64,000 bases of DNA, taken from positions 178,367,170-178,431,169 of the forward strand of contig NC_068910.1 in assembly GCF_023091745.1 (NCBI RefSeq), given 5' to 3'. The first letter of the stretch is position 1; each line of letters starts with the position of its first letter. The DNA comes from Budorcas taxicolor. Lineage: Eukaryota > Chordata > Mammalia > Artiodactyla > Bovidae. Positions 11,508-22,180 of this stretch are shown piece by piece. The translations under genes were made by a program, and so were the position numbers. The notes under the pieces are model-generated. The model saw only the letters and a list, made by a program, of their open reading frames with translations, was not told where the DNA came from and made no database searches.

Positions 11508-11718
11508 GTAGTGTGGTGCTAGTTGTAAAGAACCTGCCTGCTAATGAAGGTGATATAAGAAAAGCGGGTTCAGTCCCTGGATTGGGAAGATCCCCTGGAG
11601 AAGGGCATAGCAACCCACTCCAGTATTTCTTGCTTGGAGAATCCCATGACCAGAGGAGCCAGGTGGGCTATGGTCCAAGGAGCTGCAAAGCATTTGACAT
11701 GACCAAGAAACTTAGCAG
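11508..11718 (+). mobile_element. Degenerate Bov-tA SINE
   Basis: The head is eroded ('gtggtgctagttgtaaagaa'), but the body 'ggattgggaagatcccctgg', 'ggagaatcccatgaccagag' and a decayed 3' end '...catgaccaagaaacttagcag' are clear. It is one of the more diverged Bov-tA copies in the window. Confidence 0.8.
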
Positions 11719-12079
11719 TGTTAGTATAGTTATAGTGTACATTTCTTCCTTAGCACTTGTTTATACTATAAGTTTGTACCTTTTCATCACCTTCAGTTAG
11801 TTCTCCTAACCCCACCCCTGACCTTTGGTGACTACCAATCTATTCCCTGGGTCTATGAGTTTGTTTTTGGATTCCACATATAAGTAAAATCACATACTAT
11901 TTTCTTTTTTCTTAGTTCTCTTAACATAATGCCCTCAAGTTCCATCCCTGTGGTTGAAAATGAAAGGGTTTCCTTTTCAATGGTTGAAAATTAGTCCATT
12001 GTGTATGGACTATATATATATGCCACATTAAAAAAAGAGTCCTCTAAGCATTGATGGAGACTTAGGTTGTTTGCATGTC

Positions 12080-12924
12080 TTCAGTTCAGTTCTATTCAGT
12101 CGCTCAGTCATGTCCAACTCTTTGTAACCCCATGGAGTGCAGCACACCAGGCCTCCCTGTCCACCAATTCCCAGAGCGTACTTAAAACTCATGTCCATCG
12201 AGTCGGTGATGCCATCCAGCCATCTCATCCTCTGTCATCTCGTTCTCCTCCTCCCTTCAATCTTTCTCAACATCAGGGTCTTTTCCAGTGAGTCAGTTCT
12301 TCATATCAGGTGGCCAAAGTATTGGAGCTTCAGCTCAGCATCAGTCCTTCCAATGAATATTCAGGACTGATTTCTTTTAGGATTGACTGGTTTGATCTCC
12401 ATGTAGTCCAAGGGACTCTCAAGAGTCTTCTCCAACACCACAGTTCAAAAGCATCAATTCTTCAGCGCTCAGCTTTCTTTAGAGTCCAACTCACATCCAT
12501 ACGTGACCACTGGAAAAACCATAGCTTTGACTAGACAGACCTTTGTTGGCAAAGTAATGTCTCTGCTTTTCAATATGCTGTCTAGGTTGGTCATAGCTTT
12601 TCTTCCAAGGAGCAAGCATCTTTTAATTTCATGGCTGCAGTCACCATCTGCAGTGACTTTGGAGGCCAAAAAAATAAAGTCGGTCACTGTTTCCATTGTT
12701 TCCCCATCTATTTCCCATGAAGTGATGGGACCAGATGCCATGATCTTTATTTTCTGAATGTTGAGTTTTAAGCCAGCTTTTTCACTCTCCTCTTTCACTT
12801 TCAATAAGAGGCTCTTTAATTCTTCTTCGCTTTCTGCCATAAGGGTGGTGTCATCTGTGTATCTGAGGTTATTGACTTCTCCCAGCAGTTTTTGGTTCCA
12901 GCTTGTGCTTCATCCAGCCTGGCA
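12080..12924 (-). mobile_element. BovB LINE 3' part, with target duplication
   Basis: Plus-strand reading starts 'tcagttcagttctattcag' (BovB 3' tail, reversed) and reaches the reverse transcriptase region. The frame at 12469-12840 carries recognisable BovB peptide (SLLLKVKEESEKAGLKLNIQ), with a frameshift past 12840 near the YADD region. An 11-bp perfect duplication GTTTGCATGTC at 12069-12079 and 12925-12935 shows insertion into the surrounding old L1. It is 5'-truncated, as most BovB copies are. Confidence 0.95.
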
Positions 12925-13248
12925 GTTTGCATGTCCTGACTATTTTAAATAATGCTGCAGTGAACATGTAGGTGCAAACATCTATTCAAAATAATTATTT
13001 AATTTTCTTTGGATATATAGGAATTGCTGTATCATATGGCAGCTCTAGTTTTAATTTCTTGAGGAAACAACATATTTTTCATATTGACTGTACCAATTTA
13101 CAATCCCACCAACAGTGCAAAAGGATTTCTTCCTATTCTCCACATCCTAGTCAGGATTTATAATCTCTCATCTTTTTGGTGATGGCATTATATCAGACAT
13201 AAAGTGGTATTTTGTTCTGGTTTTGATTTGCATATCTCCAGTGATTAG

Positions 13249-13523
13249 TGCAGAGAAGGCAATGGCAATGTACTCCAGTACTCTTGCCTGAAAAATCCCA
13301 TGGATGAAGGAGCCTGGTAGGCTGCAGTCCATGGGGTCGCTAAGAGTCAGACACGACTGAGTGACCTCACTTTCACTTTTCACTTTTATGCACTGGAGAA
13401 GGAAATGGCAACCCACTCCTGTGTTCTTGCCTGGAGAATCCCAGGGATGGGGGAGCCTGGTGGGCTGCCATCTATGTGGCCACACAGAGTCGGGCACAAC
13501 TGAAGTGACTTAGCAGCAGCAGC
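13249..13523 (+). mobile_element. BovA2 dimeric SINE nested in L1
   Basis: Two BovA units ending in a (CAG)n tail, flanked by AGTGATTAG at 13240-13248 and 13524-13532, inside the old minus-strand L1. The second unit has 'gggatgggggagcctggtgg' and a diverged 'ctatgtggccacacagagtc'. Confidence 0.93.
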
Positions 13524-13600
13524 AGTGATTAGCGATGTTAAGCACTTTTTCTTATACTGTTTTTTTGTCTGAATAAATGTCTATTCATGACTTTGGCCAT

Positions 13601-15265
13601 TTTAAAAATTGAAGTATAACTGATTTACAATGCTTTGAGTGTAGAGTAAAGTGATTCATACTTTTTCAGATTATTTTCTATTATTGTTATTACAGGATAC
13701 TGAATATAGTTCCCTGTGCTATCCAATAGGTCCTTGTTTGTCTGTTTTATATATAGTATTGTGTATCTGTTAACCACAAATTCCCATTTTGTCTCTACCC
13801 GTTGACTTTTCCCCTTTTATAACCTCAAATTTGTTTTCTATCTCTGTAAGTCTATTTCTGTTTTGTAAATAAGCTCATTTATATCATTTTCTTAGATTCC
13901 ACATGTAAGTGATGTCATATACTTGTCTTTTGCTATCTGACTTCACTTAGTATGATAGTCTTTAGATCCATCCATGTTGCTGAGAATGACATAATTTCAT
14001 TCTTTACTGTGGCTAAGTAATATTCCATTGTATTTTTATACCACATCTTCTTTATCCGTTTATCTATTGATGGGCGTTTAGGTTGCTTCCATGTCCTCAC
14101 TAATGTAAATAGTGCTGCTATGAACACTGGGATGCATTTATATTTTCACTGTAGAGTGTTCTTTTCTGGATGTATGCCCAGCATTGGAATTGCTGGATCA
14201 TATGGTAGCTCTATTTTTAGTTTTTTAAGGAGCTGCCATACGGTTCTCCATAGTGGCTGCACCAATTTACATTTCCACTGGCAATGTAGGAGGGTTCCTT
14301 TTTCTCTATACCCTCTCCAGCATTTATTATTTGTAGATTTTTTTGATGATGGTCAGTCTGACAGATGTGAAGTGATACCTCATTACAGTTTTGATCTGCA
14401 TTTCTCTAATAATTATGTTATTAGAGAAAAGATGTTGATCATCTTATCATGTGTTTGAATTACTCCCTTGTCGATTGCACTGTTTGCAGATATTTTCTCC
14501 CATTATGCAGGTTTCTTTTTGTTATGGTTGCCTTTGCTGTGCAAAAGCTTCTAGGTTTGATTAGGTCCCATTTGTTTATTTTTGCTTTTGTTTCAATTAC
14601 TCTAGGAGATGGATCCAAAAAAAAAAAATATTGCTGCGATTGATGTCAAAGAGTGTTCTGCTGTTTCCCTCTGGGAATTTTGTGATAACTGGTTCTATAT
14701 TTAGGTACTTTGCCCATTTTTAAACTGGATTATTGTTTTTTTTTCTGTTTGCTGTTGTTTAGTCGCTAAGTCATATCTGACTCTTTTGCAACCCCATGGA
14801 TTGTAGCCCATCAGGCTCCTCTGTCCATGGGATTTCCCAGGCAAGAATACTAGTATATTCTATAAAGTTGCCTTTGCTATTTTGTTGACCATTTCTTTTG
14901 CTGTGCAGAAGTTTTTAGTGTAATGTAATCCCTTATTTTTTATTCTGTTGCTTATCCTTTAAGTTTCATCTCCAAAAAAATTCATTGCTAAGACCTGTAT
15001 CAGAGAATTTTTGCCTATATTTTCTTCTAGCAGTGTTATGGTTTTAGCACGTTTGTTTAAGTCTTGAGATGCAAAGTTAGGTTATTTGCGATCTTTCCAT
15101 TTACTTGAGAAGTGGGTTTATAGCTATAAACTTCGCTTCTAGAACTGCTTTTGCTGAATCCCCAAAGTTCTGGTATGTTGTGTCCTCATTTTAATTTGTC
15201 TAAAAATAATTTTCCTCTTAGTTTATTCTTTGGTACATGGTGGTTCAGGAAGTGACTATTTTTTA
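13601..15265 (-). mobile_element. L1 LINE 3' end plus ORF2 remnants
   Basis: Minus-strand L1: 3' UTR from 'ttaaaaattgaagtataact', then ORF2 C-terminus to about 14740 (peptide at 13933-14127, [20 protein letters not shown]). After a short BovA-type fragment (14745-14858), further L1-like sequence continues to about 15265 ('aagtttttagtgtaatgtaa', 'gctgaatccccaaagttctg'). The far part may be a second L1 fragment. Frames are broken, including an A-run at 14619-14628. Confidence 0.75.
14745..14858 (-). mobile_element. BovA / Bov-tA 3' fragment
   Basis: Reverse-orientation SINE fragment: 'gttgtttagtcgctaagtca', 'gcaaccccatggattgtagc', 'ctccatgggatttcccaggc' signatures with a few changes, stopping at 'aagaatactagta'. 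The 5' half of the SINE is missing. Its junction with the flanking L1 recurs at about 16.3 kb (see findings). Confidence 0.8.
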
Positions 15266-15835
15266 ATAGTTAATAACTGTGAGAGATTGGCATGGTAATT
15301 TAAACATAGTCAGGCAGGGAGCATTTATCTTAAGTGAACATGGGCTGACTCAATAATGATTTGAACAAGAGATTATGGCAGAAGGAACACTGCCGATTCA
15401 GGCTACAATTATTAAGGGAATTACAGTTTCTAGTTTAGTTGCTTGGAGTTTGACCAAAGTGACTACTCTGACACCACTATCCAGTGAGAAAGTCCAAACT
15501 TGTATGTAGAGAGGCTAAGTAGAGAACTGAGGCCTATGATATATGACTGTAACCATTCCCAATTGTTTTAGCCAGCCCAGCTAAATGACAAATTCTTCCT
15601 AGTTTGGCTTGCCTAATTTGATGACCCATAGAATCATGATCTTACAAAATGGTGGCTGTTTTATGCCACTCAGTTTTTGGAAGGTTTGTTGTGCAGTAGT
15701 ATATCTTTAGAACAGTTTTCAATATCAGTGGATATTTCCTTAGTTCTACTCATACTACATTAGCTACTATGATCTCACGTTACTTTTCTATCACCTAAAC
15801 ACTGAGGGTTCAGACCTCTAACCCTTGTCCGTCTA
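15266..15835. other. Unique sequence, no gene seen
   Basis: I recognise nothing in this stretch on either strand. Confidence 0.4.
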
Positions 15836-15837
15836 TA

Positions 15838-16165
15838 CTCAGTTCAATTCAGTTCAGTTGCTCAGTCATGTCTGACTCTTTGTGACCCTATGGACTGCAG
15901 CATGCCAGGCTTCCCTGTCCATCACCAACTCCCGGAGCCTGCTCAAACTCATTTCTATCACGTCGGTGATGCCATGTAACCATCTCATCCTCTGTCATCC
16001 CCTTCTCCTCTCGCCTTCAGTCTTTCCCAGCATCAGGGTCTTTTCCAATGAGTCAGTTCACATCAGGTGGCCAAAGTATTGGAGTTTCAGCTTCAGCATC
16101 AGTCCTTCCAATGGATATTCAGGACTGACTTCATTTAGGATTCATTGGTTGGATCTCTTGCCTTG
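15838..16165 (-). mobile_element. BovB 3' fragment (ART2A-like)
   Basis: Reverse complement of the BovB 3' end: 'ttcaattcagttcagttgct', 'atcaccaactcccggagcct', 'ggccaaagtattggagtttc', ending at 'tcattggttggatctcttgc'. A 94-codon plus-strand frame across it is an antisense shadow. It is followed at once by about 45 bp of BovB-like sequence in the other orientation. Confidence 0.9.
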
Positions 16166-16167
16166 AG

Positions 16168-16212
16168 AACCCCATGAACTATATGAAAGGCAAAAAGATC
16201 TACACTCATGTG
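16168..16212 (+). mobile_element. Short BovB 5'-region fragment, opposite orientation
   Basis: 'ccttgagaaccccatgaact' followed by 'atatgaaaggcaaaaagatc' matches the reverse complement of the BovB 5' segment seen at about 41300-41325 in the long minus-strand copy. It is joined head-on to the BovB 3' fragment at 15838-16165. Confidence 0.6.
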
Positions 16213-16301
16213 CTAGAGAAATTTCCTTCAGTCCCTGGGCTTTAAATTGCATCCTTACAGAATGACTTTCTAATTTATATCTGTAGCTCTCATACTATTC
16301 C

Positions 16302-16440
16302 TTATATTTAGGTCCTTTGCCCAGTTTTTAAACTGGATTATTGTTTTTCTGCTATTTGTTGTTGTTTAGTCACTAAGTCATGTCTCTTTTGCAGCCTCAT
16401 GAACTATAACTTGCCAGACTGCAGTATTCCCAGTGGCCTC
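16302..16440 (-). repeat. L1-SINE junction, second copy
   Basis: Contains the same short L1 piece ('cccagtttttaaactggatt') joined to the same decayed BovA piece ('gttgttgtttagtcactaag') as at 14700-14815. The two stretches look broadly alike, with small gaps. Confidence 0.6.
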
Positions 16441-16449
16441 CTTGGACAC

Positions 16450-17575
16450 CTCCAGTTTAATGTCTAATAGGCATTTCAAACTTAGCACATTCAAACTTAA
16501 GTCCTAATCGCCTTAACAACACAGCAACTCTCATACTGTTTCCCATCCAGGTACATGATACTCAGGGTCAACCAGTGCCTCAAACATCATAGATGCTACC
16601 TTTGATTCTTCGTTTTCTCCCATACTTCGCTTTGATCCATCAGTAAGCACTGTGGACTCTACCTTAGAATAGGTTTCAAGCTGAGTGATCTTATAAAACA
16701 TAAATCAGATCATATCATTCATCCTGAGAATGGCTTTTCTTCCCATGGTGGCAAAATCTAAAACTCTTACCATGGCCTCATATAACCTGGCTCCAGGTGA
16801 CTTCTCCATCCTCATAGCCCTTTCTTTCCCTCCCTTACTAGAATAAATGCACTTTATTCTAGCACATTTGCCTTCCTGTTGGGCTCAGGGATCCCAGGGA
16901 TCCTGCCGGGCATCTGGAATTCTTTTTCATGTTTTTCCATAGCTCATTCCTGAAATTCAGTCAGGTCTTGGTAAAAGTGCCTCAGAAAGTTCTCCTTGTC
17001 AGTCACATCTATAATAGGAACCCTTCTGTCCCCATCATTTTCCCATGAAGTTGCTTTATTTTTTCTCATTGTACTTTTTATCACCTGCAATGGCATGTTA
17101 AGTAAGTAAGTATTAGTCGCTCAGTCGTGCCCGACTTTTTTGTGACCCCAAGGACTGCAGCCCACCAGGCTCCTCGGTCCACGAGATTTTCCAGGCAAGG
17201 ATACTGGAGTGGGTTGCCATTTCCTTCTCTGGGGGATCTTCCCAACCCAGGGATCAAATCCGGGTCTCCTGCACTACAGGCAGATTCTTTATTGACTGCG
17301 ATGACATGTTACCAGTACTTATTTATTTGATTACTTGTTTATTGCCAGTACCATTATCATGTAACCTCTTTAAAGCCAGATTCTTTCCCTTGTTCACTAC
17401 TCTACCCCCAGTCCTTGAACAGTGCCTGGGGACACTACTACACTGGGCAAATCGTTTGATTAAATAAACTCCTTGATTGATTAAATAAACTCTTTTTAAG
17501 AGCAGAGACTACTTTATTCATCTTTTAATTCTTCCACCCATAGCCTTGAATATTTCTTGATAAAGACTGGCTACT
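16450..17575 (+). mobile_element. L2 LINE 3' end (ancient), split by Bov-tA
   Basis: Diverged plus-strand L2: 'catggcctcatataacctgg', 'ctcattgtactttttatcac', then beyond the inserted SINE 'ttgttcactactctaccccc' and 'aacagtgcctggggacacta'. This is the usual order of the mammal-wide L2 tail. The element is inactive and its 5' edge is uncertain. Confidence 0.65.
17101..17295 (-). mobile_element. Bov-tA SINE nested in L2
   Basis: Reverse-orientation Bov-tA: 3' end first ('agtcgctcagtcgtgcccga'), body ('gccatttccttctctggggg') and tRNA-like part ('gggatcaaatccgggtctcc'). The outer 5' head ('gggcttccctggtggctcag') is mostly missing. Flanked by CTGCAATGGCATGTTA (17085-17100) and CTGCGATGACATGTTA (17296-17311), 14 of 16 identical. 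Confidence 0.92.
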
Positions 17576-18970
17576 TAAGGAATATTTGTGAAGGTGTTTA
17601 AATCAAGCCTGGAAGTGATTCATAACAACTTTTGAAGCTGTCTTCTTTCGATTAAAATCTTTAATCAAGCAGTTTGTGAGACCCAATTTCCATAAATTCT
17701 GTGTAGTAAAGGTTCTGATTTCCATCTTCTTAAGTGTCCAGTAATTTTGAGTGTTCAACATTTCTGTTGCTGAGGGAGTCCTTGAGGAAGGTTCACTTTG
17801 TTTTGTTAAGTCTGTAAAAATTGTGATACCTGACTATCTTTGATTGCTTTTCTGTAATCATTAGAGAAGCTACACAGACCATGCACGGAAGTGTTCTGAG
17901 TAAATTGTTTTTTATCCTTTAAAGAAAATCTGAATTATAATAGAACAATGGAGAAGGAGTGTTATCTTAAGACAAATTTCAGGATCTCATCTAATCTATG
18001 AGGCAAGGCACATACATATTCCTGAATATATAACATGCTGGTGAAAGGCATATATTTTAAAAATCAAAAATTTGAAATTCTCAAACAGTAGCCAGGTCTT
18101 ACTTGATTCTTAGCAAAATGTATATTTTTTAAACTTGATTTCTAGACAAAGAAATCTTCCTAGGGATTCTTAGTATTCTAGAGAACTGGGGGAGTTCATG
18201 ACAGCCTTGTGCCATCAAAAACACATCAGCATGTTTGGATCATTACTCTTCACTGATAAAATTGTCTTTCTTAACCAACTCCACATCCTCTTTTGTATTT
18301 CAATTTTACTGCAATATTAAACACTGCAGAAATGACAATGCTGATTTTTTCAAATACTTCTTTCATATGCTCTCTTTATTTTGCCAAATAAATTATTCAA
18401 TAAATTTTGCATATGGTTCATTAATCCTCAGTTGTGTGCCTTTTTTTCCCTTTAAAGGTAAAAATATGGTGTGCTGTATTTCTAAATAAAGCCCCCTTTT
18501 TTGGCTGTTCATTGTGCCCTTTACCTGAAGTGTATACTTGGATTCTTCAGTCATTTATCTCAAAATATACACCACCAATTGAGTTGGAAAAATGTAGCAT
18601 TACTAAGTTTAAATGCAACAATTCTATGCATTCAAATATAATATTACACTGAGAAGATGTATTATCTTAGTCTGCCAGAAAGCCACTTTAGTGTTTCAGA
18701 CAACAAATTGCTCATGGTACATTTTCTACTCTGACATATTGCAGAACCGAATAAAAATAAAAGGTACAATTTGAACTATCACTAACAATTTGCTGCTTTT
18801 TATGGCACATTTCAGATTTTCTTAATGTGGCTGACTTAATTTCACAAAGAAAGTACGTTTCATCCTAGTATCTCCGTGTACCTTATCTATCATGTTTCTG
18901 CAGTTATGAAAATGAACGGATGCCAAGCATAAAAATTCCTGGTTTTGAATCCATGAATTAGAGTGAATTA
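17576..18970. other. Unique sequence, no gene seen
   Basis: No gene or clear repeat seen. Small plus-strand open frames at 18235-18489 and 18434-18652 overlap each other in different frames and look like chance frames in AT-rich DNA. Confidence 0.45.
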
Positions 18971-18974
18971 TAAC

Positions 18975-19220
18975 TTCCTTCCCTGAAGCAGTATTGCATA
19001 GTGTGAAGAGCAGGTGTCTTGGGACCAGATTACTCAACTTCATCTCTGCTCTCACACCTCCTAGGCCTGGATGGGTTTTATACCCACCTTGTGCCTCAGT
19101 TTCCTCATCAGTATGATAGGCGTAATCATAGCAACAATCTCATAGGGATGAACTGAGCTTTACAGGTAGAACCTGTGTAAGATACTGAGTTTTGTACTAG
19201 GCAAGTAATGGCTGGTTTTA
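18975..19220 (+). mobile_element. MIR SINE
   Basis: Well-ordered MIR: 'agtgtgaagagcaggtgtct', then 'ttgtgcctcagtttcctcat', then 'atcatagcaacaatctcata', then 'gtgtaagatactgag'. The 'cctcagtttcctcat' core is close to the familiar MIR core. Old and diverged, with no TSD expected. Confidence 0.75.
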
Positions 19221-19518
19221 TTTCTAAAACACTCATTTTTCTATCCAAAATATAATATTTATTAGATTGTTACTGCATATCAACTGTCATATCTTACATA
19301 TGTCTGTGGTTATGGCAGACATGGTCTGCATACTTTCCAAAGAGTCTAATTGAATTTTAAAACTATTTAAAAGGTGCAAAGCCATATGCGTGATCACTTA
19401 CCACCGCTGCTCCCACCCTTTACTCCCACCCCGACCTCATTCTACCTTTACCTTTACTGTCTATTCTCAATGCAGCAGCAAGAGAAATAATTTTAAAAGG
19501 TTAGTCTGGTCATGTTAT

Positions 19519-20007
19519 CAGTTCAGTTCAGTTCAGTCGCTTAGTCGTGTCTGACTCTTTGCGAGCCCATGAACTGCAGCACGTCAGGCCTCCCTGTCCA
19601 TCACCAACTCCTGGAGTCCACCCAAACCCATGTCCATTGAGTCAGTGATGCCATCCAACAATCTCATCCTCTGTTGTCCCCTTCTCCTCCTGCCCTCAAT
19701 CTTTCCCAGTATCAGGGTCTTTTCCAATGAGTCAGTTCTTCACATGAGGCGGCCAAAGTATTGGAGTTTCAGCTTCAACATCAGTCCTTCCAATGAACAC
19801 CCAGGACTGATGTCTTTTAGGATGGACTGGTTGGATCTCCTTGCAGTCCAAGGGACTCTCAAGAGTCTTCTCCAACACCACAGTTCAAAAGCATCAATTC
19901 TTTGGTGCTCAGCTTTCTTTATAGTCCAACTCTCACATCCGTATATGACCACTGGAAAAACCATAGCCTTGACTAGATGGACCTTTGTTGACATATTAAT
20001 GTTATAT
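19519..20007 (-). mobile_element. BovB 3' fragment nested in L2, with target duplication
   Basis: Reverse complement of the BovB 3' end, from a (GTTCA)n tail to 'ggacctttgttgaca' (peptide on minus strand 19740-19994: MSTKVHLVKAMVFPVVIYGC). TCATGTTAT is repeated at 19510-19518 and 20008-20016. The minus-strand frame over 84 codons lacks the catalytic YADD region, so it is only the C-terminal end. Confidence 0.93.
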
Positions 20008-20348
20008 CATGTTATATCTCTAATCAAAACATAGCATTGGCCTCCATTTCACACAGTCAAAGCTGATTCCTTAACCTGGCTTGCAAGTCCCAGCATGATC
20101 TGCCCATTCCTCTCTGATCTCTACTGCATACGTCACTCATCATCCCAGCCACACTAGCATCCTTACTATGTCTCAAACCCAGCCAGGCACACTCCCAAGT
20201 CAGGGTCTTTGCACCCCTTTCCTCTAGAAAACCACATCCTTACATCCTTCAAACTTTACGAAAATATCACCTTCTTACTGAGGCCTACCCTGACTGCTCT
20301 ATCTGAAATTGCAGTCTGCCCCCTACTCCACCATTTTCAAACCCCCTT

Positions 20349-20620
20349 GCTGCTGCTGCTGCTAAGTCGCTTCAGTCTTGTCCAACTCTGTGCAACCCCA
20401 TAGATGGCAGCCCACCAGGCTCCCCCGTCCCTGGAATTCTCCAGGCAAGAACACTGGAGTGGGTTGCCATTTCCTTCTCCAATGCATGAAAGTAAAAGTG
20501 AAGTTGCTCAGTCGTGTCCAACTCTTCGTGACCCCATGGACTGCAGCCTACCAGGCTTCTCCGTCCATGGGATTTTCCAGGCAAGAGTACTGGAGTGGGG
20601 TGCCATAGATAAGGGTCTCC
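20349..20620 (-). mobile_element. BovA2 SINE nested in L2, with target duplication
   Basis: Reverse-orientation dimer starting with the (CTG)n complement of the CAG tail. Both units are present ('cactggagtgggttgccatt' and 'gtactggagtggggtgccat'). The 12-bp duplication TCAAACCCCCTT at 20337-20348 and 20621-20632 brackets it exactly. Confidence 0.95.
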
Positions 20621-20840
20621 TCAAACCCCCTTAATCTACTCTATTTTTTCTCTTTTATCATAGCACTCAGCACCTTCCAAAATAGTATATTAATATTATT
20701 TATATATTGTATTCATTTTGTGTTTCCCTCACCAGAATGTAAGCTCCCCAGGGCAGGATTTGTTTTATTTACTCATATGTCCCAAGAACTCAGGATCATG
20801 TATGATACTTAGTAGTTATTCAATAAATTGTTGAAATGCA

Positions 20841-21374
20841 TCAAAATTTTCAACAAATACAATAGGCTAAAGCGTTTAAATTCAATGATATGGTCTTTTT
20901 ATAGTAGCACTAGGGAAGGAAGGAAGGAGTTTGCTTTTTTAGTTTATTTAATTTTTAAGTATCTTTAAAGTTAGCAAGTACTGATTTTTATGGGATAATT
21001 TCATTCTTGGAAACAGCTGGAAGAGAATATGATAAATTAATAAATTGATTAAGATAGTATTTTGAGTAATGAAGGAAGGAAGCGACCTAAATAACGAGGC
21101 AAATTGACTTGAGTCACTAGTGAGTTGGCAATTTCAAAGTGCTCTGGTCAAATGGAAAGAGAACACTGGTCCACATTCCAAAGGTTACTTTGAAATTTAA
21201 CATTTATTTTGATACAGAAGACCTAAGTTTTCAAAATCTTGGTAAATTTTAGTTTTCCATACATAAAAAATGATATTATTCTACTATGGAACTCAAAAGA
21301 AACATTGTAAGGCTTACACATTTGGATCAGGGGACAGGAAAACACAGTATAATGCAGCAGAAAAAGCAGGTGCC
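20841..21374. other. Unique sequence, no gene seen
   Basis: No feature recognised. AT-rich, with short homopolymers. Confidence 0.4.
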
Positions 21375-21582
21375 TTTTTTAAAAAGAAAAAAATTATTTA
21401 TTTGGCTGTGCCAGGTCTTGGTTGCGACAAGTAGGATCTTCAATTTTCATTGTGGTACATGAAACCTTTTAGTTGTGTGTTGTCAGATCTAGTTCCCTGA
21501 CCAGGGCTGGAACTTGGGTCCCCTGCTTTGGAAGCTCAGAGTCTTAGCCAGTGGACAATCAGGAAATTCCCAAGAAGCGCAT
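21375..21582 (-). mobile_element. CHR-type cetartiodactyl SINE
   Basis: Plus-strand reading shows the reversed CHR consensus: 'atttatttggctgtgccagg', 'tcttggttgcgacaagtagg', 'agttccctgaccagggctgg', 'gaacttgggtcccctgcttt', ending near 'cagtggacaatcaggaaatt'. CHR SINEs are tRNA-Glu-derived and shared by whales, hippos and ruminants, so this insertion predates the Bov-tA copies. Confidence 0.85.
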
Positions 21583-21833
21583 GCTTAAAGCCATGTAGAC
21601 CTGAGGTTATTTCCCACCTTAACCCCCTTGTGTTGTATGATGTTGGAAAATAAACTTAAGTTCTGATTCTGTTTTTTTTTCACTTGTAAAATAAGCATAA
21701 ACATCCACATCCCACAATAAATATCACACAATTAAACATGAGCAAATGAAGAGACCAAGTACATTAGTAACAAGCATCATGGTCAGCTCAGAATACCCGT
21801 AAGTAAGCCATTAATGCCTGCCACTAATAGTGT

Positions 21834-22043
21834 ATAGTTGTTGCTTAGTTGCTAAGTCATGTCTGACACTCTTTATGACTCCATGAACTGTAGCCCACCA
21901 GACTCCTCTGTCCATGGGGTTCTCCAGGCAAGAATACTGGAGTGGGTTGCCATTCCCTTCTCCAGGGGATCTTCCTGACCTAGGGATCCAACCCACATCT
22001 CTGGCATTGGCAGGCAGATTCTTAACCACTGAGCCTCATCCAG
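21834..22043 (-). mobile_element. Bov-tA SINE
   Basis: Reverse orientation: 'gttgcttagttgctaagtca', 'aatactggagtgggttgcca', 'ctccaggggatcttcctgac', 'gcaggcagattcttaaccac', 'tgagcctcatccaggtag'. Head and body are both present and moderately diverged. No clear TSD was found. Confidence 0.9.
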
Positions 22044-22051
22044 GTAGTGGG

Positions 22052-22180
22052 TAGAGGGCTTAATTCACATTATCACAATCAATCCTTATAACAAGCTCGT
22101 GAAGTAGGTAGCAGTATTATCTTTATCTTGCAGATAAGGGAATTGGAGCTTAGGGAATTTAGAGGTTAATTCACTTCTCC
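22052..22180 (-). mobile_element. MIR SINE fragment
   Basis: 'cacaatcaatccttataaca', 'gaagtaggtagcagtattat', 'cttatcttgcagataaggg', 'aattggagcttaggg' is the reversed MIR core/3' order. Short and diverged. Confidence 0.6.

Larger units (their letters stand above)
11725..13600 (-). mobile_element. Older L1 3' end, split by BovB and BovA2
   Basis: Minus-strand L1 in three pieces: 11725-12068 (3' UTR, 'agtttgtaccttttcatcac', 'tgagtttgtttttggattcc'), 12936-13248 (ORF2 C-terminus, 'aattgctgtatcatatggca') and 13533-13600. The pieces join across the BovB at 12080-12924 and the BovA2 at 13249-13523, each of which has a clean TSD in this L1. It is more diverged than the L1 copies at 7.5 or 29.5 kb. 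Confidence 0.75.
19400..20840 (+). mobile_element. L2 LINE 3' end, split by BovB and BovA2
   Basis: Long plus-strand L2: 'aaggttagtctggtcatgtt' | BovB | 'acatagcattggcctccatt', 'cacactagcatccttactat', 'gcaccccttt', 'gaggcctaccctgactgctc' | BovA2 | 'ttatcatagcactcagcacc', 'agaatgtaagctccccaggg', 'tattcaataaattgttgaa'. This matches the canonical L2 tail order to its 3' end near 20840. Both insertions have TSDs within it. Confidence 0.85.
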
